The notes below the pieces were generated by a model. That model saw nothing but the letters and a program-made list of their open reading frames with translations. It did no database searches and was not told the DNA's origin. A program made the translations under genes and the position numbers. Positions 11,110 through 20,791 of a DNA stretch of 64,000 nucleotides are shown in pieces. This stretch comes from CAVXNP01 sp963763305 (GTDB taxonomy: Bacteria; Pseudomonadota; Gammaproteobacteria; Xanthomonadales; Rhodanobacteraceae), in the NCBI GenBank assembly GCA_963763305.1, contig CAVXNP010000001.1:1798001-1862000 (forward strand). Direction: 5' to 3'. The stretch's first letter is position 1. Every line of letters starts with the position of its first letter.

Positions 11110-11850
11110 GTGAGCGGATGGCGTCGGCCGGTGTGGTGGACGGTCGCACTGACCCTGCTCGCGGCGCTCGCGTTCGTGCGCCTGGGCGTGTGGCAGCTCG
11201 ATCGTGCGCGGCAGAAGGAAGGACTCATGCGACGGTATGCCGCAGCCGCTTCCGCACCGCTGCAGGATTTCGACACGGCCGCGTCGCAACCACCGGCAAA
11301 CAGCTTCCCCCACGTTCGGGCCCACGGCCAATACCTGACCGACCGGGTCTACCTGCTGGACAATCCGCGGCATGACCAGCGGGGCGGCGTGGAAGTCTAC
11401 GCACCGCTGCAGCGTGCCGGCGACCGGCGTCTGCTGCTGGTGGACCTTGGTTTCCTGCCGGGCAACGGCAGCGACCAGACCCCGCAACTGCCGCCGCTGC
11501 CCTCGGGCGGGGTCGACCTTCGCGGGCTTTACCTGCCGCCGCCGGGAGCCGGGTTCGAGATGGGCGGCAACGCGCTGCGCGGACAGGCGCACTGGCCCAA
11601 GACCACCATCTACCTGGATCTGGGCCAGCTGTCGGCGGACCTGCAGCGCCCGCTGTATCCGCGGGTGCTGGCGCTGGATCCGGAGGCGGCGTCGATTTAC
11701 CTGCGCCAGCGGCACTACGATTTTTCCTCGATGCCGCCCGCGCGACATCGGGCCTACGCCTTCCAGTGGTTCAGCTTTGCGCTGGCGGTGCTGGTGATCT
11801 TCGTGATCCTGCACCGTCCGCGCCGGACGAAGAGAACGGAAAGACCATGA
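11110..11850 (+). CDS. SURF1 family cytochrome oxidase assembly protein
   Basis: A 246-residue inner-membrane protein of the SURF1/Shy1 family, which helps insert heme a into the catalytic subunit of heme-copper oxidases. It has the family topology: an N-terminal helix (residues about 8-27) ending in the LGVWQLDRARQKE motif, a large periplasmic domain, and a C-terminal helix (about 215-235) following AYAFQWFSFALAV. The start codon is GTG. Its stop overlaps the next gene (ATGA), so the whole 11110-14489 stretch reads as one operon. Confidence 0.93.
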   Translation: MSGWRRPVWWTVALTLLAALAFVRLGVWQLDRARQKEGLMRRYAAAASAPLQDFDTAASQPPANSFPHVRAHGQYLTDRVYLLDNPRHDQRGGVEVYAPLQRAGDRRLLLVDLGFLPGNGSDQTPQLPPLPSGGVDLRGLYLPPPGAGFEMGGNALRGQAHWPKTTIYLDLGQLSADLQRPLYPRVLALDPEAASIYLRQRHYDFSSMPPARHRAYAFQWFSFALAVLVIFVILHRPRRTKRTERP

Positions 11851-12416
11851 ACAGACCCGACCCGACCCTGCAGCGCCGCGGACGACTCAAGCTGCTGCTG
11901 GTGTTCGCCGTATTCGCCGCCCCGGCGATCATCGCCGCGGCACTGGTTGCGATCGGCTGGCAGCCCGGCGCCCATGGCCATGGCCAACCGGTGACGCCCG
12001 AGCGCAACTTGTTCGACGAGCAACTGCAGGTACGCCTGGACAACGGCCAGTCATGGCCCTGGCGCGACAGCGAGCCACGCATGACGCTGGTGGCGTTGGC
12101 TGGGCCCGATTGCGCTGCCGGATGCCTGCAGGCGCTGACCGCCATGGCCAAGGCCCGGGTGATGCTCAACCGCAACCAGTCGCGCCTGCGCCTGCTGTAC
12201 CTGGGCCAGCCGCCGGCGGGTGCCGGCCGCGAGGCGATGGCGAACTACTGGCAACTGGGTCGCGACGTGCAGGGCCGGTTGGCCAGCTACCGGCCCACCA
12301 CTGCGGACACGGTCAGCGCCCTGCTGGTCGAGTCCAACGGCACCGCGCTGGCTTACTATCCGGCCGGTTTCGATCCGGCCGGCCTGCTGCAGGACCTGCG
12401 CAAGGTGATCAAGTGA
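11847..12416 (+). CDS. SCO/thioredoxin-like membrane-anchored protein
   Basis: A 189-residue protein with an N-terminal membrane anchor (residues about 15-38) and a periplasmic domain. The domain carries a CxxxC motif (GPDCAAGC) in the position used by SCO copper chaperones, followed by a thioredoxin-like helix. This fits a CuA-site assembly role, and it sits between SURF1 and ctaA with 4-base and 1-base overlaps. However, the conserved SCO histidine in the later HS-x-LL region is not apparent: the matching stretch reads TADTVSALLV. Function is therefore inferred from fold and context. Confidence 0.65.
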   Translation: MNRPDPTLQRRGRLKLLLVFAVFAAPAIIAAALVAIGWQPGAHGHGQPVTPERNLFDEQLQVRLDNGQSWPWRDSEPRMTLVALAGPDCAAGCLQALTAMAKARVMLNRNQSRLRLLYLGQPPAGAGREAMANYWQLGRDVQGRLASYRPTTADTVSALLVESNGTALAYYPAGFDPAGLLQDLRKVIK

Positions 12417-13582
12417 TGTCTCCCGGTTCGACCAGACTCCTGCGTGGCCTGTCCCTTTTCGCGGCCGTGTTCGCCTTCGGCCTGGTGATGTTCGGCGCGT
12501 TCGTGCGCCTGTCCAACGCCGGGTTGTCCTGTCCGGACTGGCCGACCTGCTACGGCCAGGTCGCCTGGCCGGCACAGGCGCACGAGATTGCCCGCGCCGA
12601 CGCGGCCTTTCCCGAGCGCCCGTTCGAAACCGACAAAGCCTGGCGCGAGCAGGTCCACCGCTTCTTCGCCGGTACCCTTGGCGTGCTGGTGCTGACCCTG
12701 GCAGTGGCCGCCAGCTGGCGCCGCCGGTGGGCCACGCTGGCGGTGGTCACCGGGGCGTTGCTGGCTGCCGGCGGGGTCGGGTTGTACATCCACGGCGCCT
12801 ACGCCTGGTCCTCGGCGCTGGCGATCGCCGGAATTGGTCTGCCATTGGCGGTTGCGGTCGGCTTGCGCCGGCCCGGCGCCTGGCGCATCAGTGTGCTGGC
12901 GCTGGCGGTGATCATCTTCCAGGCGATGCTGGGCATGTGGACGGTGACCCTGCTGCTCAAGCCGGCCGTGGTCATGGGACACCTGCTGGGTGGGCTGACC
13001 ACCTTCGGCCTGCTCGCCTATGCCGCGCTGCGTTTTGCCGGCATCGGCGCGGACGACGACCGCCACGCCCGCTTGCGCCGTGCAGTCGTGGTGGGCATGG
13101 TGCTGTTGTCCTGCCAGATCGCGTTGGGCGGCTGGACCTCGTCCAACTACGCGGCACTGGCCTGCGGCACCGACTTTCCCACCTGCCTGGGGCAGTGGGC
13201 GCCACCGACCGATTTCAAGGAGGCGTTCGTGCTTTGGCGAAGTGTCGGGGTCAACTACGAGGGCGGCGTGCTGGACATGGCTGCGCGCAGCGCGATCCAG
13301 ATCGCGCACCGGATCGGCGCGCTGGTGGTGTTCCTCTACCTGGGCTGGCTGGCATTTCGCACGGCCAGGGCATCGTTGCGCGGCTATGGCGTGGCGATCG
13401 CGGTGGTGCTGGTGGTCCAGGTGGCACTGGGTATCAGCAACGTGCATTTCGGTCTGCCGCTGCCGGTGGCCACCTTGCATAACGGCGTGGCCGCGCTGCT
13501 GCTGTTCACCCTGATCGCCACCCTGGCACGCACCCAGCCACGTGTCGGCGCACTGCCAACACGCCTAGCGGACGCACGCTGA
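12416..13582 (+). CDS. ctaA: Heme A synthase (COX15/CtaA family)
   Basis: A 388-residue polytopic membrane enzyme that oxidises the heme O methyl group to make heme A. Diagnostic segments include the GAFVRLSNAGLSCPDWPTCYGQ region near residues 22-45 and the paired-cysteine segment ACGTDFPTCLGQW near residue 247. Heme-ligand histidines occur in VHRFFAG, GHLLGG, IAHRIGA and TLHNG. About eight transmembrane helices are predicted. The start overlaps the previous stop by one base (TGATG). It works with CtaB, encoded immediately downstream. Confidence 0.95.
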   Translation: MSPGSTRLLRGLSLFAAVFAFGLVMFGAFVRLSNAGLSCPDWPTCYGQVAWPAQAHEIARADAAFPERPFETDKAWREQVHRFFAGTLGVLVLTLAVAASWRRRWATLAVVTGALLAAGGVGLYIHGAYAWSSALAIAGIGLPLAVAVGLRRPGAWRISVLALAVIIFQAMLGMWTVTLLLKPAVVMGHLLGGLTTFGLLAYAALRFAGIGADDDRHARLRRAVVVGMVLLSCQIALGGWTSSNYAALACGTDFPTCLGQWAPPTDFKEAFVLWRSVGVNYEGGVLDMAARSAIQIAHRIGALVVFLYLGWLAFRTARASLRGYGVAIAVVLVVQVALGISNVHFGLPLPVATLHNGVAALLLFTLIATLARTQPRVGALPTRLADAR

Positions 13583-13583
13583 C

Positions 13584-14489
13584 ATGCCCGCCTCGATTCG
13601 CCAATACGTACAACTGACCAAGCCCGGCGTGGTGGCACTGCTGGTCTTCTGTGCCGTGATCGGCATGTTCCTGGCCGTGCCCGGCTTGCCGCCCTGGCGT
13701 GCGCTGGTGTTCGGCACCCTGGGCATCTGGATGGCCTCCGGTTCGGCCGCGGCCTTCAACCACCTGATCGACGAGCGCATCGACAAGCTGATGGCGCGCA
13801 CCGCGCGCCGGCCGCTGGCCACCGGCAGCCTCACCGCGCACCAGGCCTTGCTGTTCGCCGTCGCGCTGGGGGTCGCCTCGATGCTGGTGCTGGCCCTACT
13901 GGTAAATCCGCTGACCGCCGTGCTCACCTTCGGCGGCCTGATCGGCTACGCGCTGGTGTACACCGCCTACCTGAAACGAGCCACCCCGCAGAACATCGTG
14001 ATCGGCGGGCTGGCCGGGGCGATCCCGCCGGTGCTCGGCTGGACCGCGGCGACCGGCCAGCTGCATCCGTTCGCGTTGCAGCTGTGCCTGATCATCTTCG
14101 TCTGGACGCCGCCGCATTTCTGGGCGCTGGCGATCTTCCGTCGCGACGACTACGCCCGCGCCGGGATACCGATGCTGCCGGTGACCCACGGCATTCCCTA
14201 CACCCGCTGGCAGGTGCTGTTCTACACGGTGCTGCTGGTGGTGGTGACCCTGCTGCCGGCGCTGACCGGCTTCAGCGGGCTGGTCTACCTCGGCGGCGCA
14301 CTGGTGCTGGGCGGCGGTTTTCTGTACTACGCGATCCGCCTGCTGAACCCGCCCGATCCATTCTTCCCGATGCGCGTGTTCAAGTATTCGATCGTGTACC
14401 TGATGGCGCTGTTCGCGTTCCTGCTGGCGGACCACTGGTTGGTCAGCCCGGTACTGCACCACGGCCTGGTGCTGCGGGCGGTGGGCTGA
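13584..14489 (+). CDS. ctaB: Protoheme IX farnesyltransferase (heme O synthase)
   Basis: A 301-residue UbiA-superfamily prenyltransferase that adds farnesyl to heme B to form heme O, the substrate of CtaA. The first Asp-rich prenyl-diphosphate motif is in NHLIDERIDKLMART (residues about 67-80). Family landmarks include TKPGVV near the N-terminus, WTPPHFWALAI and RRDDYARAGIPMLPV. About eight to nine helices are predicted. Only one base separates it from ctaA. The structural oxidase genes (coxA, B, C) are not in this window. Confidence 0.95.
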   Translation: MPASIRQYVQLTKPGVVALLVFCAVIGMFLAVPGLPPWRALVFGTLGIWMASGSAAAFNHLIDERIDKLMARTARRPLATGSLTAHQALLFAVALGVASMLVLALLVNPLTAVLTFGGLIGYALVYTAYLKRATPQNIVIGGLAGAIPPVLGWTAATGQLHPFALQLCLIIFVWTPPHFWALAIFRRDDYARAGIPMLPVTHGIPYTRWQVLFYTVLLVVVTLLPALTGFSGLVYLGGALVLGGGFLYYAIRLLNPPDPFFPMRVFKYSIVYLMALFAFLLADHWLVSPVLHHGLVLRAVG

Positions 14490-14513
14490 GCGGGCCGGGC
14501 AGAGGGAGGCCGC

Positions 14514-15179
14514 TTGCGCATACTTGTCGTCGAGGATTCACCAACGCTGGGACGTGATCTGCGCGACGCTCTGGTGCGCGACGGCCACGTGGTGGACATC
14601 GCGTCCGACGGTGAACAGGCCACCCACTACCTGGCCGGCTTCCACTATGACGTGGTGACCCTGGACCTGATGATGCCGCGCATGGATGGCTGGGCCGTGC
14701 TGCGCTGGTTGCACGACCGCCCGGATCGACCGCGCGTCCTGGTTCTGTCGGCACGAGGGCAGGTCGAAGACCGTGTCGACCTGCTCAACCGGGGCGCCGA
14801 CGATTTCATGGTCAAGCCGTTTGCCTACTCCGAGCTGCTGGCGCGGCTGCACGCGCTGAGACGGCGCGGCGACAGCGCGCCGGTATTGCTGGAGGCGGGG
14901 CGACTGGTAGTGGACCCGCGTGTACGCACCGCCCATGTTGGCGAGGTGTTGCTGTCGCTGTCGCCAAAGGAGTACGCGCTGCTGGAAATGCTGCTGGCCA
15001 GCCGTGGCCGGCTGCTGTCCCGGGCCGCGTTGTTCGAAGGGCTGTACGACTCGCGCAGCGAGGCCTCGGACAAGGTCATCGAGGTGCTGGTGAGTACCCT
15101 GCGCGCCAAGCTGGCGCAGGCGGGCATCGAACACCTGATCGAAACCCGGCGGGGCTTCGGCTATGTCGTGGCTGCGTAA
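14514..15179 (+). CDS. OmpR/PhoB-family response regulator
   Basis: A 221-residue response regulator with an N-terminal receiver domain (phospho-acceptor Asp51 in VVTLDLMMP, conserved Lys in MVKPF) and a C-terminal winged-helix DNA-binding domain from about residue 125 (LSPKEYALLEMLL ... ETRRGFGYVV). The start codon is TTG, supported by a strong GAGGGAGG 4 bases upstream. It begins 25 bases after ctaB but is functionally tied to the histidine kinase, which it overlaps by 17 bases. It probably controls the RND pump encoded next. Confidence 0.93.
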   Translation: MRILVVEDSPTLGRDLRDALVRDGHVVDIASDGEQATHYLAGFHYDVVTLDLMMPRMDGWAVLRWLHDRPDRPRVLVLSARGQVEDRVDLLNRGADDFMVKPFAYSELLARLHALRRRGDSAPVLLEAGRLVVDPRVRTAHVGEVLLSLSPKEYALLEMLLASRGRLLSRAALFEGLYDSRSEASDKVIEVLVSTLRAKLAQAGIEHLIETRRGFGYVVAA

Positions 15180-16581
15180 CCTGCTGCTGGGCTCGATCCG
15201 GGCGCGGCTGTTGCTGCTGCTGCTCGGTGGCCTGGGCACCGTGCTGCTCACCCTGTTCCTGCTGCTGGATTTCACCATCGACCGGCAGATCTTCGGCCGG
15301 CTGGACGCCACCCTGCTCGGTCGCGCCCGCGGCGTGGTGGTGCTGCTGGAATCGCATCCACGCGAGGACGCGTGGCAGGAGCTGCACCAATTGAGTCCCG
15401 AATACGCGATCGGCGGCCACACCGACTTCGTGCAGATCTGGGGCACCGACGGGAACACATTGCTCAGCTCCGCCAGCAATGCGGAAAGAAACCTGCGATC
15501 GCCGCCGGCGCCGGTGCCGGCGAACGCGCCCCTGTTTTACGACCTGCTCCTGCCGGACGGCCACCAGGGCCGCGCCGTGGCGCTGCGCTTCACCATGCCC
15601 GGGCGTCCGGGCGATGCGACTTTGGTGGTGGCCGAGGAGCGCGAACAGATCAACCAGCTCGAACGCCGCGTGCACGTGGCGCTGGTGGTCGGCGTGTTCG
15701 GCATGGGCCTGCTCGCCGCGCTGCTTTCGGTGCTGGCCGTGCGCCGCGGACTGCGACCGCTGTTGGCCTTTGGCGCCGATACCGGGCCCGACGCCTCGCT
15801 GCCCGCCGAGCCGCTGCCGGTGGCGCACATGCCGCGAGAGCTGCGGCCGTTTGCCGATGCGCTCAATTCGGCGTTTGCGCGGCTGCAGGCGGCGCTGGGC
15901 CGCGAACGCCGCTTTGCCCGCGACGTGGCGCACGAGCTGCGCACACCGTTGGCCGAGACCCGCATGGCGGTGGAGCTGGCCCGTCGTGGCACGCCCTCAC
16001 CGACCGTGCTGGACGGGGCGCTGGCCTCGATCGACCGCATGCAGCGCTGCATCGACGGTCTGTTCGCATTGTCCCGATACGAGGCGGGCATCGATCGGGC
16101 ACAGGTCGAGCCGTTGGAGCTGGTGGAGCTGCTGAACCGTTCGCTGGCGATGGCCGGCGGGCCGGCGGGCAAGCGTGAGGTCGCGATCGCCGCGCGCCTG
16201 CCCGAGGAGTGCTGGGTGATGTCCGATCCGGCGCTGCTGGAGCGCATCGTCGACAACCTTCTGCTGAACGCCGCCGAGTACGCACCGGGCGGGAGCCGCG
16301 TGCAGCTGGAACTCGCTGCACAGTCGGGTGGCTGGACCGTGCGGATCGGCAATCCCGCGCCGGACCTGTCGTCGGACGACCTGCCACGGCTTGGCGAGCG
16401 CTTCTGGCGCAAGTCCGCGGCGCGCGAGTCGAGCAACCACGGCGGCCTCGGCCTGGCGTTGTCCGGGACGCTGGCCAGGCTGCTCGACCTGCAGCTGGAC
16501 TTCGTTCTGGAGCAGGGCGTGCTATGGGCGCGCCTGGGCCCCCTGCGACCGATTGCCATGGCGGAAAGCGCCGGCTCTTAA
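15163..16581 (+). CDS. Two-component sensor histidine kinase
   Basis: A 472-residue membrane kinase. It has a transmembrane helix near residues 13-37, a periplasmic sensor region of about 130 residues, a second helix near 172-194 and a linker. The HisKA domain carries phospho-acceptor His257 in FARDVAHELRTPLAETR. The HATPase_c domain has the N-box (ERIVDNLLLNAAEY) and G-box (GGLGLALSG). The D/F-box region is short. It overlaps the regulator gene by 17 bases and precedes the efflux genes by 60 bases. The sensed signal cannot be read from sequence; a metal or envelope stress is likely from context. Confidence 0.92.
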   Translation: MSWLRNLLLGSIRARLLLLLLGGLGTVLLTLFLLLDFTIDRQIFGRLDATLLGRARGVVVLLESHPREDAWQELHQLSPEYAIGGHTDFVQIWGTDGNTLLSSASNAERNLRSPPAPVPANAPLFYDLLLPDGHQGRAVALRFTMPGRPGDATLVVAEEREQINQLERRVHVALVVGVFGMGLLAALLSVLAVRRGLRPLLAFGADTGPDASLPAEPLPVAHMPRELRPFADALNSAFARLQAALGRERRFARDVAHELRTPLAETRMAVELARRGTPSPTVLDGALASIDRMQRCIDGLFALSRYEAGIDRAQVEPLELVELLNRSLAMAGGPAGKREVAIAARLPEECWVMSDPALLERIVDNLLLNAAEYAPGGSRVQLELAAQSGGWTVRIGNPAPDLSSDDLPRLGERFWRKSAARESSNHGGLGLALSGTLARLLDLQLDFVLEQGVLWARLGPLRPIAMAESAGS

Positions 16582-16641
16582 GCGTCCCTGAAGTTTCCCG
16601 CTCCACGCTTGGCGCGTATCCGTCATGCTCTGGAGTGCGCA

Positions 16642-17697
16642 ATGTCCCACCGGTTGCTGTCGCTGCTCATTCTGCTGGCCGCCCTGTCGGGTGCGCCATT
16701 GGCGGCCGCCGAGGTGGTCAAGACCGTGACGCCCGCGCAGAAACAGGCGCTGGACATCCGCACGGGCACCGCCCGGCGGGCCGAGCACATACCGCTGGAC
16801 GGCCTGCCGGCGCGGGTCAGCGTGCCGTTGACCGGCACGGCAGTGGTCACCGCGCCGTACGAAGGCGTGGTGGTCGAGTTGCTCGCGCGCGAGGGGCAGA
16901 TGGTGCAGCGTGGCCAGCCACTGGCGCGCATTCACAGCCGCGAGGCGATGACACTGGGGGCCGACCTGACCGCCGCCAGGGGCGAGTTTCGGGTCGCCGA
17001 CGCACAGCTGGAGCGGGACCGTCAACTGCTCGCCGAAGGCATCATCCCGGCGGCCCGTGCGCAGGCCGACGAGGCCCGGCGCGCCGCGGCGGCCGCGCGC
17101 CTGCGCGAGCTGCAGGCCGCACGGGCGATGGCGCCGGAGGGCAGTGCGCCCGGCATCTACGAACTGCGCGCGCCGATCGCCGGCCGCGTGCTGGAGCGTG
17201 CCTTGCGACTGGGTGAGCCGGTGGCGATGTTCGCCAAGGCCTACGTGCTGGCCTCGGGCAGCCAGGTGATGCTGGAGCTGCAGGTGCCTTCCCGTGACTC
17301 GGCCGGGCTGCAGCCCGGGCTGACGGTGAAGGTCCCCGGTGGCGGGGAAGGCCGGGTAAGCGAGATCGGCGGGGCGGTCGATCCGGCCAGCCAGACCGTA
17401 CGCGTGCGCGCCGAGGTCGATGGCGGGCGCCTGCTGATCGGCCAGCAGACCCGCGCCACCCTGCTGCTACCGGCTCCTGCCGGAGCGGTACGGGTGCCAT
17501 CCGGTGCGGTAGTCGAGCACGATGGCAAGCTCCACATTTATGTCGCGCGCAGCGGTGGCTATGTGGCCGTGCCGGTGAAACGCCTGGCGCAGACCACCGA
17601 GGGGGAGAGCGTGGTGCTGGGCCCGATCGCAGCCGGCAGCGAGCTGGTGGTGCGCGGCGCCGCCCGCCTGGATGCCATGCCGGCCGGGGGCCAGTGA
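16642..17697 (+). CDS. RND efflux periplasmic adaptor (membrane fusion protein)
   Basis: A 351-residue secreted adaptor of the HlyD/CusB superfamily. A signal peptide (LLILLAALSGAPLAAAE) is followed by a lipoyl-type hairpin (VVTAPYEGVVVELLAREGQMVQRGQPLARIHS, split here by the hairpin), a short alpha-helical hairpin, and C-terminal beta-barrel and membrane-proximal domains. It links the inner-membrane pump to the outer-membrane channel. The ATG at 16642 has GGAG 9 bases upstream and yields the signal peptide; the longer frame does not. The pump gene starts 1 base after its stop. The smaller than usual size points to a minimal metal-type adaptor. Confidence 0.88.
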   Translation: MSHRLLSLLILLAALSGAPLAAAEVVKTVTPAQKQALDIRTGTARRAEHIPLDGLPARVSVPLTGTAVVTAPYEGVVVELLAREGQMVQRGQPLARIHSREAMTLGADLTAARGEFRVADAQLERDRQLLAEGIIPAARAQADEARRAAAAARLRELQAARAMAPEGSAPGIYELRAPIAGRVLERALRLGEPVAMFAKAYVLASGSQVMLELQVPSRDSAGLQPGLTVKVPGGGEGRVSEIGGAVDPASQTVRVRAEVDGGRLLIGQQTRATLLLPAPAGAVRVPSGAVVEHDGKLHIYVARSGGYVAVPVKRLAQTTEGESVVLGPIAAGSELVVRGAARLDAMPAGGQ

Positions 17698-17698
17698 C

Positions 17699-20600
17699 AT
17701 GCTGCGCAGGCTCATCGAATTCTCCCTGTCGCAGCGTCTGCTGGTGCTGCTGGCCGCGCTGGCACTGGCAGCCGGCGGCGTCTGGGCGTTCATGCGGCTG
17801 CCGATCGATGCCTACCCGAATATTGCGCCGACGCAGGTCAAGCTGATCCTGAAGGCGCCGGGCATGACCCCGGAAGAAGTCGAGACGCGCGTGGTCACGC
17901 CGCTGGAGATGGAGCTTCTGGGCATCCCCAACGCAGTGATGCTGCGTTCCACCGCCAAGTACGCGATCGCCGACGTCACGCTCGACTTTCGCGACGGTAC
18001 CGACATCTACTGGGCCCGGCAGCAGGTCGCCGAGCGCTTTGCGGCCGCGTCCGGGTCGTTGCCGGCGGAGATTTCCGGCGGCCTGGCGCCGATCGCCACG
18101 CCGCTGTCGGACATGTACATGTTCACCATCGAGGGTGGTGGCCTGAGTCTGGCCGAGCGACGCACGCTGCTGGACTGGACGATTCGCCCGGCGTTGCGCA
18201 CGATCCCGGGCGTGGCCGATCTCAACGCGCTCGGCGGCCAGGTGCGCAGTTACCTGGTGGAGCCGGACCGGGCGCGGCTGTCTGCGACCGGGTTGCACTT
18301 CCGCGACGTGGTCGACGCGCTCGAGCGCAATAACCGCAACGACGGTGCCGGGCGCCTGCGCGACGGTGATGATGCGCTGATCGTGCGTGCCGAAGGGGCG
18401 CTGCGCAGCCTGGATGACGTGCGCCAGGTGGTGGTCGCCAGCCGCGACGGCGTTCCGGTGCGCGTAGGCGATGTGGCCCAGGTCCGCTATGGCGCGTTGA
18501 CCCGCTACGGCGCGGTGACCCGTGATGGCGCAGGGGAGGCCGTGGAAGGACTGGTGGTCGGCCTGCGCGGGGCCGACGCGCAACGCGTGGTGCAGCAGGT
18601 GCAGGCCAAGCTGGCCCAACTGCAGTCTGGTTTTCCATCCGGCGTGAAGATCGAGGCGTTCTACAACCGCAGCGTGCTGATCGAACGGGCGGTGGGTACG
18701 GTCACGAATGCATTGATCGAAGCCACCGTGCTGGTGGTGATCCTGCTGCTGCTGTTTCTGGGCGACATGCGGGCCGCACTGGTGGTGTCGCTGACCCTGC
18801 CGATGGCGGCGCTATGCACGTTCATGCTGATGCAGCTGTTCGGCATGAGCGCCAACCTGATGAGCCTGGGTGGCCTGGCGATCGCCATCGGCATGCTGGT
18901 GGACGCGGCGGTCGTGGTGGTCGAGAACACCGTCAGCCAACTGGGCCCGCCCGCGGGCGCGGCGCAGCTGCCGCGACTGCACCGCATCTACCGTGCGGTG
19001 GTCGAGGTGACCCAGCCGGTGACCGCCGGCATCGTGATCATCTGCCTGGTGTTCGTGCCGCTGCTCACCCTGCAGGGGCTGGAAGGCAAGCTGTTCGGGC
19101 CGGTCGCGCTGACCATCGTGTTCGCACTGGCCTCTTCGCTGGTGCTCTCGATGACCCTGATTCCGGTGCTGTGCTCCCTGCTGCTGCGCGAACGCGCGCA
19201 TGGCGAACCGTGGCTGATGCGGCAGATCGAGCGCGGCTACCGGCCGCTGCTGGACGGGTCGCTTCGCCACGGCCGTGCCATGGGCGTGGCTGCCGGCGTA
19301 GTCCTGCTGCTGGGCGTAGGGGCGTACCTGGGCACGGGCAAGACCTTCATGCCGACCATGGACGAAGGCGACATGCTGGTGCAGCTGGTCAAGCAACCCT
19401 CGATCAGCCTGGAGGCTTCGCGCGACCAGGATATGGCGATCGAGCGGGCCATCAAGGCACGCCTGCCGGAAGTGGAGCACGTCGTTGCGCGCCTGGGTTC
19501 GGACGAACTGGGCCTGGATCCGATGGGCCTCAACGAGACGGACATGTTCCTTCAGCTCAAGCCCAAGTCCGAATGGCGCCAGCCCGACAACGCCTGGCTG
19601 GAGGCGCAACTGCGCACCGTGATGGCCGATTTTCCCGGCATCGAGTACGGCTTCACCCAGCCCATCCAGATGCGCGTCTCCGAGATGCTCACCGGCAGCC
19701 GCGGCGACATCGCGGTGAAGGTGTTCGGTGCGGACCTGGCCATGCTCAACCATTTGGCCAACCGCATCGCGGCGATCCTGCAGGCCACCCAGGGCAGCCA
19801 GGATGTGATCGCGCAGACGCAGGAGGGCGTGCGCTACCTGCGGGTGCGCGTCGACCGCCAGCTTGCCGGCCGCTATGGGCTGGACGTGTCGGCGGTACAG
19901 GACGAACTGCGCGGTCAGCTGGAGGGGCGCGGTGCAGGCGTGGTGCTGGAACAGCAGCGTCGAACGCCGCTGCGGGTGCGTGGCGCGCCGTGGGTGGCGC
20001 AGACGCCGGCGCAGTTCGAGCGGTTGAACCTTGCGCGCGGCGACGCGGGCCAGGTGCCGCTGGACCAGCTGGCCAGCATCGAGCCGGGGACCGGCCCGGT
20101 GCAGGTGCGCCGCGAGAACGGCTCGCGCTTTGCCCTGGTCCAGGCCAACGTGGCCGGGCGTGACCTGGTCGGGTTTGTCGAGGAGGCGCGCCAGCGCGTG
20201 CAGCAGCAGGTACACCTGCCGGCCGGCTATTCGGTGACCTGGGGTGGGCAGTTCGAAAACCAGCAGCGCGCCGCCGCCCGGCTGGCGGTGGTGGTGCCGC
20301 TGGCGCTGGGGCTGATCTTCCTGGTGCTGTTTTCCACCTTCGGCTCGGTGCGCCAGGCGGTATTGATCCTGTGCAACGTGCCCTTCGCGCTGGTCGGCGG
20401 CATCGTCAGCCTGTGGCTTACCGGCCAATACCTGTCGGTGCCGGCCTCGGTCGGATTCATCGCGCTGCTGGGCATCGCCGTCCTCAACGGGCTCGTGCTG
20501 GTGAGCCATTTCAACCAGTTGCGGGCCACCGGCATGGCCCTCGGTGCAGTGGTGCGCGAGGGCGCGTTGCGCCGGCTGCGCCCGGTGATGATGACCGCCT

Positions 20601-20791
20601 CGATCACGGCGCTGGGGCTGGTGCCGCTGCTGTTCGCCAGCGGCCCCGGCTCGGAGGTGCAGCGGCCGCTGGCGATCGTGGTCATCGGCGGTCTGGTCAC
20701 CTGCACCGCGCTCACCCTGCTGCTGCTGCCGGTGCTGTTCCGTCGCTACGGCGAGTCCAGGGCCATACCGGCCACAAGGAGATCCCCATGA
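17699..20791 (+). CDS. RND efflux permease, CusA/CzcA-like (HME type)
   Basis: A 1030-residue inner-membrane proton-driven RND pump with the usual twofold repeat of 12 helices and two large periplasmic loops. The N-terminus (FMRLPIDAYPNIAPTQV) and the TM4 acidic motif (GMLVDAAVVVVEN, near residues 397-410) resemble the heavy-metal efflux subgroup. A DEGDMLVQL stretch near residue 560 corresponds to the LDEGD landmark of CusA/CzcA proteins. The substrate is not certain: the TM4 motif differs from the DGAVVxxEN form of classic CzcA. It overlaps the next gene at ATGA. Confidence 0.88.
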   Translation: MLRRLIEFSLSQRLLVLLAALALAAGGVWAFMRLPIDAYPNIAPTQVKLILKAPGMTPEEVETRVVTPLEMELLGIPNAVMLRSTAKYAIADVTLDFRDGTDIYWARQQVAERFAAASGSLPAEISGGLAPIATPLSDMYMFTIEGGGLSLAERRTLLDWTIRPALRTIPGVADLNALGGQVRSYLVEPDRARLSATGLHFRDVVDALERNNRNDGAGRLRDGDDALIVRAEGALRSLDDVRQVVVASRDGVPVRVGDVAQVRYGALTRYGAVTRDGAGEAVEGLVVGLRGADAQRVVQQVQAKLAQLQSGFPSGVKIEAFYNRSVLIERAVGTVTNALIEATVLVVILLLLFLGDMRAALVVSLTLPMAALCTFMLMQLFGMSANLMSLGGLAIAIGMLVDAAVVVVENTVSQLGPPAGAAQLPRLHRIYRAVVEVTQPVTAGIVIICLVFVPLLTLQGLEGKLFGPVALTIVFALASSLVLSMTLIPVLCSLLLRERAHGEPWLMRQIERGYRPLLDGSLRHGRAMGVAAGVVLLLGVGAYLGTGKTFMPTMDEGDMLVQLVKQPSISLEASRDQDMAIERAIKARLPEVEHVVARLGSDELGLDPMGLNETDMFLQLKPKSEWRQPDNAWLEAQLRTVMADFPGIEYGFTQPIQMRVSEMLTGSRGDIAVKVFGADLAMLNHLANRIAAILQATQGSQDVIAQTQEGVRYLRVRVDRQLAGRYGLDVSAVQDELRGQLEGRGAGVVLEQQRRTPLRVRGAPWVAQTPAQFERLNLARGDAGQVPLDQLASIEPGTGPVQVRRENGSRFALVQANVAGRDLVGFVEEARQRVQQQVHLPAGYSVTWGGQFENQQRAAARLAVVVPLALGLIFLVLFSTFGSVRQAVLILCNVPFALVGGIVSLWLTGQYLSVPASVGFIALLGIAVLNGLVLVSHFNQLRATGMALGAVVREGALRRLRPVMMTASITALGLVPLLFASGPGSEVQRPLAIVVIGGLVTCTALTLLLLPVLFRRYGESRAIPATRRSP

